48,856 bases of DNA, taken from assembly GCA_900316165.1 (NCBI GenBank), contig ONBW01000021.1, forward strand, positions 1 to 48,856. The letters are read 5' to 3'. Under the pieces are notes generated by a model. The model made no database searches and was not told where the DNA came from. It was given only the letters and a program-made list of their open reading frames with translations. Of this stretch, positions 41,901-48,856 are shown piece after piece. The first letter of the stretch is position 1; each line of letters starts with the position of its first letter. Source of the stretch: an uncultured Lachnospiraceae bacterium. GTDB lineage: Bacteria; Bacillota; Clostridia; Lachnospirales; Lachnospiraceae. A program made the translations under genes and the position numbers.

Positions 41901-43433
41901 ATGAAGAAAGAAGAGAAAGCTATACAGGATAAAAATGAAGGCGTGGCGGCAGAGAAGGAAGTAAATACACAACCCACACCAGCTACTCCTAGTATTAAAA
42001 AGAACACTATTTATAACTTCATAAAAACTCTTTCGAGTGTGATATTTCCATTGATTACATTCCCGTATGTTTCACGAGTTCTTCAGCCTGAGAACATGGG
42101 GAAGTATAATTTCGGAAATACCTATGTGAATTACTTCACGCTCATAGCTTCTCTAGGAATTACTACATATGCGATAAGAGAATGTTCGCGTGTTCGTGAC
42201 GATAAGAAAAAACTGAGTACAGTAGCAAGCCAGATTTTCAGCATCAACATTATCACCACAATTATTGCCTATGTGCTTCTTTTCTTAATTCTTTTTCTCT
42301 ATCCGGGACTTAATCCTTATATCAGGATCATTACAATTCAGAGTGTGATCATCGTTTTCACCACACTTGGAGCGGACTGGATCAACTCCGCGATGGAGGA
42401 TTTCAAGTACATCACTCTTCGAACTATGGCATTTCAGTTCATCTCCTTGGGTTTGATGTTTATCTTCGTCCGCAAACCTGATGACTATGTCAAATACGCA
42501 GCGATAGGAGTATTCTCTTCCAGCGGCGCAAACGTTGTAAATATTTTTTATCGCCGAAAGTTCTGCAAAATTCGTTATACGAAGCATACGGAGTGGAGAA
42601 AGCATCTTAAGCCAATTCTGCTCCTTTTTGTGATGCTGGTAGCTCAGACCATTTTCAGCAACAGTGATATCACTATGCTGGGCTTGATGAAGGGAGATTA
42701 TGTAACAGGCCTATATAGCACGTCAGCGAAAATCTACAACATCTTAAACCAATTGATGGCATCAATCCTTTGGGTGGTACTGCCACGTCTTTCCAATTAT
42801 TACGCTGATAAAAATTATGATGGCATAAACCCGCTATTACATAAATCATTGCAGCTTATGGCGATGGTTTGTCTGCCGTGTCTTTTCGGGTGTGCGGTAC
42901 TTAGTAAGGAAATTCTAAGATTAGTAGGTGGTGTTAATTATGTTAGCGCCTGGCCATATCTTGTCATTCTAATTGGGGCGCTTTTCTTCTCCCTGATTGG
43001 TGGAAGTTTTCTTGGAAATATGATTATGCTTCCATCCAAAAGAGAGATTATCTTTACCAGGGCATGTTTGGTCGCAGCAATCGTTAATATTGGACTTAAT
43101 TTTGTGCTGATACCAGTTTGGGGTGCGACCGGCGCAGCTTTAACTACAATGCTTGCACATATTATTTTATATGTAATGATGTGCCCTTATATGGAGAAAG
43201 AGATACAAATTGGCAGCATTAAGAAAATATTCGCTGGACCAGTAGTCGGAGGACTAACCATACTGATGTGGTGTTTCCTTATGAAGGCGTTGTTTAATAA
43301 TTATCTTATTATACTGCTGACAGGGATAGTTGGAAGTATAGTCATCTACTTCGTAATACTCTATGCAATGAAGTATGAACTTCTGATGACAACGCTTCCA
43401 GGCATTAAGTCTAAAATTTTTAGAAGAAAATAA
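41901..43433 (+). CDS. wzx: Wzx-type polysaccharide flippase (MOP/RfbX family), 510 aa
   Basis: Twelve to fourteen hydrophobic segments. The N-terminal core IYNFIKTLSSVIFPLITFPY, VSRVLQPENMGKYNFGNTYV and YFTLIASLGITTYAIRECSR is the standard opening of Wzx/RfbX flippases. Later ILWVVLPRLSNYYADKNYDG and the final pair of helices also match. It exports the undecaprenyl-linked repeat unit to the outer face of the membrane. An N-terminal cytoplasmic tail of about 35 residues rich in Lys, Glu and Pro is longer than usual. It is the only flippase in the window. Confidence 0.9.
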   Translation: MKKEEKAIQDKNEGVAAEKEVNTQPTPATPSIKKNTIYNFIKTLSSVIFPLITFPYVSRVLQPENMGKYNFGNTYVNYFTLIASLGITTYAIRECSRVRDDKKKLSTVASQIFSINIITTIIAYVLLFLILFLYPGLNPYIRIITIQSVIIVFTTLGADWINSAMEDFKYITLRTMAFQFISLGLMFIFVRKPDDYVKYAAIGVFSSSGANVVNIFYRRKFCKIRYTKHTEWRKHLKPILLLFVMLVAQTIFSNSDITMLGLMKGDYVTGLYSTSAKIYNILNQLMASILWVVLPRLSNYYADKNYDGINPLLHKSLQLMAMVCLPCLFGCAVLSKEILRLVGGVNYVSAWPYLVILIGALFFSLIGGSFLGNMIMLPSKREIIFTRACLVAAIVNIGLNFVLIPVWGATGAALTTMLAHIILYVMMCPYMEKEIQIGSIKKIFAGPVVGGLTILMWCFLMKALFNNYLIILLTGIVGSIVIYFVILYAMKYELLMTTLPGIKSKIFRRK

Positions 43434-43446
43434 AGATGGATTAGAG

Positions 43447-44322
43447 ATGGGTGTTAGAAGCTCCTTAAATAATATAAATCAAATACTGTATTGGAGAAAT
43501 TATGCTAAAAAGCTAGAAGAACATTGGTTTTTATGCACAAGAAGCATAGGAGACACAGTTATTTTTCTTTCTAAATTAAAAGCATATAGAGATAAAAATC
43601 CGGGAGAGAAGATTAGACTGATTGTTTCAGAAAATCATGTTCCTTTTGTTAAAGGATATAGCGATTATATTGATGAATACAAGGTGTTACCATATGAGAA
43701 GATGTGTGCATCAACATCAATTGGCTTTAAAGGTTTATTACCTGATAACTTAAAGTATATTTTGCCGTCGTCATCATCGATAATCTTAGGATATAAAAGC
43801 ATGTCCATATTCGATCTAATGAATATGACATTGGGGTTAGATCCTGATACTGGATATGAAAAGCCACATTTTCAATGGAAAAATAAAAAGGAGTTCTTAG
43901 CTAGCAAGGGTGTAGAGAAAGGCAAATTCGTTTTTCTGGCACCTTCTTCTGTATCGGTTAATAGTAATAATGCTGATATGTGGAAGAAGATAATTAGTTG
44001 TGTAAAGAAAAAGGGGTACAAAGTCCTTATCAATAAAGGATCATACGATAATAATCTGTTTGAAAATGAAGAGGTAGTATCATTACCACTGGATAAAGCT
44101 TATTTACTTGCTGAAGACTCGGCATTGTTTATAGGAATGAGAAGTGGTATATGCGATCTACTGGGATTTTCTTCATCCAAAATGCTTGTGCTCTACCCAG
44201 ATGGTAGGGAAGCTGACATGAAATCATTCACTTTTTCCAATATGCCTTTTGATAAAAGCATAGAAGAGTGTTATGAATCACAGGCAGTAAGTAGAGTAAA
44301 TGAGATGTTGGATCATATCTGA
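43447..44322 (+). CDS. Glycosyltransferase family 9-like (heptosyltransferase-type) protein, 291 aa
   Basis: The N-terminal FLCTRSIGDTVIFLSKLKAY resembles the GDxx(L/F) opening of ADP-heptose transferases. The C-terminal half has FVFLAPSSVSVNSNNADMWK, GYKVLINKG and LLAEDSALFIGMRSGICDLL, which parallels the GT9 SGxxHxA region but with Cys-Asp in place of His. At 291 residues it is a little short for GT9. It is next to the SIS/kinase/nucleotidyltransferase fusion, so it may transfer the sugar that enzyme activates. Function inferred from fold-level pattern and position. Confidence 0.6.
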   Translation: MGVRSSLNNINQILYWRNYAKKLEEHWFLCTRSIGDTVIFLSKLKAYRDKNPGEKIRLIVSENHVPFVKGYSDYIDEYKVLPYEKMCASTSIGFKGLLPDNLKYILPSSSSIILGYKSMSIFDLMNMTLGLDPDTGYEKPHFQWKNKKEFLASKGVEKGKFVFLAPSSVSVNSNNADMWKKIISCVKKKGYKVLINKGSYDNNLFENEEVVSLPLDKAYLLAEDSALFIGMRSGICDLLGFSSSKMLVLYPDGREADMKSFTFSNMPFDKSIEECYESQAVSRVNEMLDHI

Positions 44323-44374
44323 CACCTGGTAAGTGGTTTTATAGATTATTTTAGGGCGGTTAAAAGGAACAAAT

Positions 44375-46489
44375 ATGGATTTAAATTACATCATTGTACA
44401 GGCGGGCGGCAAAGGAAGTCGCATGCAGATACTTACAAGAAATAAGCCGAAGGCATTGGTACCGGTTGATAACCTACCAATGCTTTTTCATTTATTCAGG
44501 AAATATCCGGATAAAAAATTTGTAGTAATCGGTGACTATAAGTATGATGTTCTCGACAAGTATCTGGCTGCTTTTGCAGACGTTGATTATAAGCTTGTAA
44601 AGGGTACTGGTCATAATGGTACTTGTGCTGGTTTACCAGAAGCGTTGTCTCTCATCCCTGAACACGAGCGTTTTATGCTCATCTGGTGCGACCTTGTTCT
44701 CCCAGAAGAGTATGAGTTTCCAGATACTGATGATAATGTGGTTGGAATCAGTAAAGATTTCAGTTGCAGATGGACATACGAGGACGGAAAGTTCTCAGAG
44801 GAAAGAAGTGATCAGCATGGTGTTGCTGGTCATTTTATTTTTAAGGATAAAGCTGTTCTTGCAGGTCTTCCAGAGGATGGAGAGTTTGTTCGTTGGTTAA
44901 GCGAGACAAATATACGTTTTGTTGAGCAACCTCTTTATAAAACTAAAGAGTACGGCTTATACACGGAGTGGAACAAGCTCCCTAAAATGCGTTGCAGGCC
45001 ATTCAATACAATCGAGGTTAAAGGGGATAAGCTGATCAAGAAACCAATCGATGAACAGGGAAGAAAGCTTGCTGTTCGTGAAGTGGCTTGGTATAAAAAA
45101 CTCCAGGGTGAGAATTTTAAAAATATCCCACAAATATACTCATATGATCCGCTTACTATGGAGATGATTGATGGTAAGAATATATATGAGTACAACTACA
45201 TTTCTGATGAGCAGAAAAAGTATATCCTAAATCAAATCATCACATGCCTTAAAAAAGTGCATTCTCTTGAATCTGCACCAGTAGATGTGGAAAGTTACCA
45301 TGTGGCATATCTTGATAAGACTTATGACAGATTAAAAAAGGTCAGGGATCTAGTACCTTTTGCAAATGATCCTGTTGTTACTGTCAATGGGAAGAAGTGC
45401 AGAAATATATTCTACCATGAGGACGAAGTGGAAAAGCTTGTGATGCAGTATGTTCCTACTGAGTTTCAGCTCATCCATGGTGACTGCACATTCAGTAATA
45501 CCATGCTTCGGCATGATACTGATCCTGTGCTTATTGATCCGCGAGGATATTTTGGAAACACAGAACTATTTGGTGATCCAGCATATGATTGGGTAAAGCT
45601 CTATTACTCATTGGTATCCAATTATGACCAGTTTAATTTAAAGAGATTCAGTCTGGAAATTAATGAGTCCGATGTAAAGCTGGATATAGCTTCCAATAAC
45701 TGGGAAAACATGGAGGGCTATTTCTTTGATCTGCTTGATGGCGAAGTGACGCGTCGGCAGATGAAAATTCTTCTTGCAATTACATGGCTTAGTCTTACTA
45801 CATATGCCTGGGAAGATTACGATAGCATATGTGGTGCCTTTTATAATGGTCTCTACTATCTTGAAGAAGCACTCGAGATGGAAAGCGCATATCCTTATTT
45901 TGAGAAGAATATGCATATTATGGACAATGCTCTTAAGTCAATCTCAATGGTGCAGATGGAGACTTTGATTTCGGATTGTGAAAAGACATTAAAATCAGGC
46001 CATAAGATTATAGCTTCCGGTCTCGGTAAGAATGTGCCTATTTGCGAAAAATTCGAAGGTACAATGCTATCTATGGGATTAGATGCTCAGTATTTAAATA
46101 CCAATTCGGCTGTTCACGGCGATATGGGCATGGTCAAGTCAGGTGACCTTGTAATCATTCTCACCAAAAGTGGAAGCACTGCAGAATCTGTGTATCTGGT
46201 TGACCTTCTTAAAAAACGCGAAGGAGTAAAACTTTGGCTGTTGACCTTTAATGAGCACAGTACTCTTGGTGATTCAATGGATAATAAGCTTGTTATTCAT
46301 ATAGAACATGAGGGAGACTTATGGAATATTGTACCGAACAATTCGACTACATTGAACCTGATTGTTTTGCAGACTCTGGCAATCCAGTTATCAAAGATAA
46401 TGCACTTGGATCTGGAACGTGACTTCAAGCCGAATCATCCGGGTGGGGCAATAGGAGCAAGCCTCCGGCATAAAAAAGATGAAGCATAA
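44375..46489 (+). CDS. Three-domain fusion: sugar nucleotidyltransferase + APH-like kinase + SIS isomerase, 704 aa
   Basis: Domain 1 (1 to about 230): VQAGGKGSRMQILTRNKPKA with LVPVDNLPM and MLIWCDLVLPEE, a nucleotidyltransferase. Domain 2 (about 235-500): choline-kinase/aminoglycoside-phosphotransferase fold with QLIHGDCTFSNTML (catalytic Asp and Asn) and LIDPRGYFGNTELFGDPAYD. Domain 3 (about 515-704): SIS domain, with ASGLGKNVPICEKFEGTMLS, HGDMGMVKSGDLVIILTKSG and STAESVYLVDLLKK, like GmhA/KpsF. Together they could isomerise a sugar phosphate, phosphorylate it and activate it as a nucleotide sugar. That is the logic of NDP-heptose synthesis, which also needs a HAD phosphatase; one lies at 47579. 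The kinase fold differs from the usual GHMP HddA. Substrate inferred only. Confidence 0.8.
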   Translation: MDLNYIIVQAGGKGSRMQILTRNKPKALVPVDNLPMLFHLFRKYPDKKFVVIGDYKYDVLDKYLAAFADVDYKLVKGTGHNGTCAGLPEALSLIPEHERFMLIWCDLVLPEEYEFPDTDDNVVGISKDFSCRWTYEDGKFSEERSDQHGVAGHFIFKDKAVLAGLPEDGEFVRWLSETNIRFVEQPLYKTKEYGLYTEWNKLPKMRCRPFNTIEVKGDKLIKKPIDEQGRKLAVREVAWYKKLQGENFKNIPQIYSYDPLTMEMIDGKNIYEYNYISDEQKKYILNQIITCLKKVHSLESAPVDVESYHVAYLDKTYDRLKKVRDLVPFANDPVVTVNGKKCRNIFYHEDEVEKLVMQYVPTEFQLIHGDCTFSNTMLRHDTDPVLIDPRGYFGNTELFGDPAYDWVKLYYSLVSNYDQFNLKRFSLEINESDVKLDIASNNWENMEGYFFDLLDGEVTRRQMKILLAITWLSLTTYAWEDYDSICGAFYNGLYYLEEALEMESAYPYFEKNMHIMDNALKSISMVQMETLISDCEKTLKSGHKIIASGLGKNVPICEKFEGTMLSMGLDAQYLNTNSAVHGDMGMVKSGDLVIILTKSGSTAESVYLVDLLKKREGVKLWLLTFNEHSTLGDSMDNKLVIHIEHEGDLWNIVPNNSTTLNLIVLQTLAIQLSKIMHLDLERDFKPNHPGGAIGASLRHKKDEA

Positions 46490-46526
46490 ATAATTTGACA
46501 GCTTAATCGATAACAAAGATAATCTT

Positions 46527-47576
<1,050 letters not shown>

Positions 47577-47578
47577 TT

Positions 47579-47959
47579 ATGAATGATAAAACTCTGACGT
47601 TAAGTACATTAGGGCATACTTGGATACTAGATCTTGATGGCACCATTGTTAAACACAATGGTTATAAGATTGATGGAGAAGATTCCTTTCTTCCAGGGGC
47701 ACATGAATTTTTGGATTCTATACCTGAAAAGGATATGATTTTATTTATCACATCACGTACCGAGGAATACAAGGAAGTGACGCTGGATTTTCTGAATAAG
47801 AATCATATTAGATACGATCAGATTATTTTTAATGCTCCGTATGGTGAGCGGATTCTACTAAATGATGATAAGCCTAGTGGATTGAAAATGGGGATTGCTA
47901 TTAATGGAAAAAGAGATGTTTGGAGTGACATCAAACTAGATGAAAATCCTAGCCTATAG
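47579..47959 (+). CDS. HAD-superfamily phosphatase-like protein, 126 aa
   Basis: Motif I WILDLDGTIVKHNG (D-x-D-G-T, nucleophile Asp about residue 17), motif II FITSRTEEY (Thr/Ser) and motif III/IV LLNDDKPSGLKMG (Asp pair) identify a small capless HAD protein. At 126 residues it is close to GmhB-like or KdsC-like enzymes without a cap. It follows the acyltransferase gene by 2 bases. With the isomerase/kinase/nucleotidyltransferase fusion it could remove a phosphate in nucleotide-sugar synthesis; it may alternatively act on another phosphosugar. Confidence 0.8.
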   Translation: MNDKTLTLSTLGHTWILDLDGTIVKHNGYKIDGEDSFLPGAHEFLDSIPEKDMILFITSRTEEYKEVTLDFLNKNHIRYDQIIFNAPYGERILLNDDKPSGLKMGIAINGKRDVWSDIKLDENPSL

Positions 47960-47985
47960 CATTAACAAAATTGTACGTGACTAAT

Positions 47986-48770
47986 ATGAATCAGCGAAAA
48001 AGATTAGATTATATAGATTCGATACGTGGGCTTGCTGCTATAGGCATTGCATGTGTCTATCATTTGAATACAGTGCCTTTCCCTTATAAAAATGGATCGT
48101 CGCTTAATGATGTGAAAGTGATGCAGTGGCTGTACTCAAACGGGTATCTGATGGTTGAGCTTTTTTTCATTCTTTCAGGCTTTATCTCATTTTATTGCTA
48201 TCAGAATGCTATTTGTGTTAAGAAAATATCATTAGGAACTTTCATTAAGCGGCGAGTTGTTAGAATTTTTCCTGTTATGTGGATATCGTTAATTATCGCA
48301 TCTGTGCTAAGTGTTGTCTATTTTATGCATAATGGCTCATTTTTGCTAGGGGGGGGGGTAAGATAGACAACAGTATTCTAACACTGCTTTTTGGATTCTT
48401 AGGAATACAGAATCTTTTTGCGATAGGCCAGACATGGAATTTTCCTGCATGGACCATCACACAATTCTTCGAGTGTTGGATCTTGTTCTACCTTATAAAT
48501 AAGTCCTCAGGTAATAATGCTGAAAGAAAAGTGATTGGATATATAGTAATGATTATACTGGAACTTCATCTTCTTCTTACTGGAGGTTATGGAATCCCAT
48601 TTCTTAAATATGATTCAGGAAGAGGGTATGTAGTGTTTTTTGTAGGAGGATTATTATACTTCGCAATTGATTGTATCGAGAGAAATCACACTGAAAAAAA
48701 GGCATTTTTATTGAGGCTTCGGGATACTTTGTGGGTAAAATCCCCGCCTGCGGTTACAACTAAACATTGA
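47986..48770 (+). CDS. Acyltransferase 3 family protein, out of frame at a G10 tract and cut at its 3' end
   Basis: From ATG 47986 (MNQRKRLDYIDSIRGLAAIG) the family opening is intact: RLDYIDSIRGLAA, then CVYHLN with the catalytic-type His and LMVELFFILSGF. At codons 122-124 a run of ten G (48349-48358) sends the frame to a stop at 48366. With 11 or 8 G, or a -1 slip, it continues KIDNSILTLLFGFLGIQNLF, GQTWNFPAWTITQFF and FVGGLLYFAIDCIE, which is the next part of the same family. The rejoined frame ends at 48770 with SPPAVTTKH, well short of the usual 330-380 residues, where a mobile element seems to begin. As sequenced, OFF and truncated. Confidence 0.75.
48349..48358 (+). repeat. G10 homopolymer at a reading-frame break
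   Basis: Ten G between TTGCTA and TAAG. The acyltransferase frame needs 8 or 11 G to continue. Candidate slipped-strand switch now in the OFF state, or a one-base undercall of an 11-base run. Confidence 0.85.
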
Positions 48771-48856
48771 AAGGTCACCTCATTTTCGGTATCATTATCA
48801 GCGACTAAACATCAACGATAAGGAGAAACGAGATGACCTCTTCCAATACATTACTC
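48730..48856 (+). mobile_element. Probable left end of an insertion sequence with the first codons of a transposase-like gene
   Basis: Acyltransferase similarity stops near 48730. An ATG at 48833 with AAGGAG about 10 bases upstream opens MTSSNTLL and runs off the window. The stretch between contains two similar short segments (ACTAAACATTGA and ACTAAACATCAACG). An abrupt loss of coding similarity followed by a new well-signalled gene is typical of an insertion. The family cannot be told from eight residues. Confidence 0.4.

Overview
The window looks like part of a low-GC Firmicutes replicon, most likely a rumen- or gut-type Lachnospiraceae (Butyrivibrio-like). This rests on the gene families present: secreted Ig-like repeat proteins, several PD-(D/E)XK 'transposase' nucleases, an AAA-ATPase-like/PDDEXK_9 protein and a large exopolysaccharide locus. 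A ParA gene, a double ribbon-helix-helix partner, an iteron array and a Rep_3-type initiator lie together at 17.5-21.7 kb, so this is probably the origin and partition region of a megaplasmid or chromid. The genus is an inference.

Layout. 1-46: start of an IS3-type transposase gene. 0.1-4.2 kb and 10.2-13.8 kb: two paralogous modules on the minus strand. Each has a conserved leader RNA, a large secreted Ig-like protein, a conserved terminator and a small secreted protein. 4.4-7.9 kb: full copies and decayed fragments of two PD-(D/E)XK nuclease-transposase types. 8.0-10.2 kb: KAP P-loop NTPase. 13.9-17.2 kb: a regulator split at a C8 tract, an AAA-ATPase/PDDEXK_9 protein and a TetR regulator. 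17.2-21.7 kb: partition and replication genes with an AT-rich repeat region and about 15 iterons.

21.8-48.8 kb: polysaccharide biosynthesis on the plus strand. It holds a UDP-sugar 4,6-dehydratase, an ImmA-type protease pair, an O-antigen ligase-like protein, a three-domain priming transferase/epimerase/glycosyltransferase fusion, an epimerase, glycosyltransferases, an EpsG-like polymerase, a Wzx flippase, a nucleotidyltransferase/kinase/SIS isomerase fusion with a HAD phosphatase, and six candidate acyl-modification genes. The last acyltransferase seems to be cut by a mobile element at the right edge.

Two things stand out. First, simple sequence repeats sit in five of the six acyl-modification genes: G9, A10, (CAGAG)7, (ACAG)11 and G10. 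The G10 gene is out of frame as sequenced. A C8 tract also breaks the regulator at 13.9 kb. This suggests phase variation aimed mainly at polysaccharide acylation. Second, a compact five-gene operon at 36.95-40.78 kb interrupts the polysaccharide genes. It encodes a membrane protein, a ComEC-like metallo-beta-lactamase, an unknown protein, a HEPN-like protein with an R-x4-H motif, and an FRG-domain protein, and it reads like an undescribed defence or stress system. A third signal is the duplicated leader RNA, whose two copies support a pseudoknot with compensatory changes.
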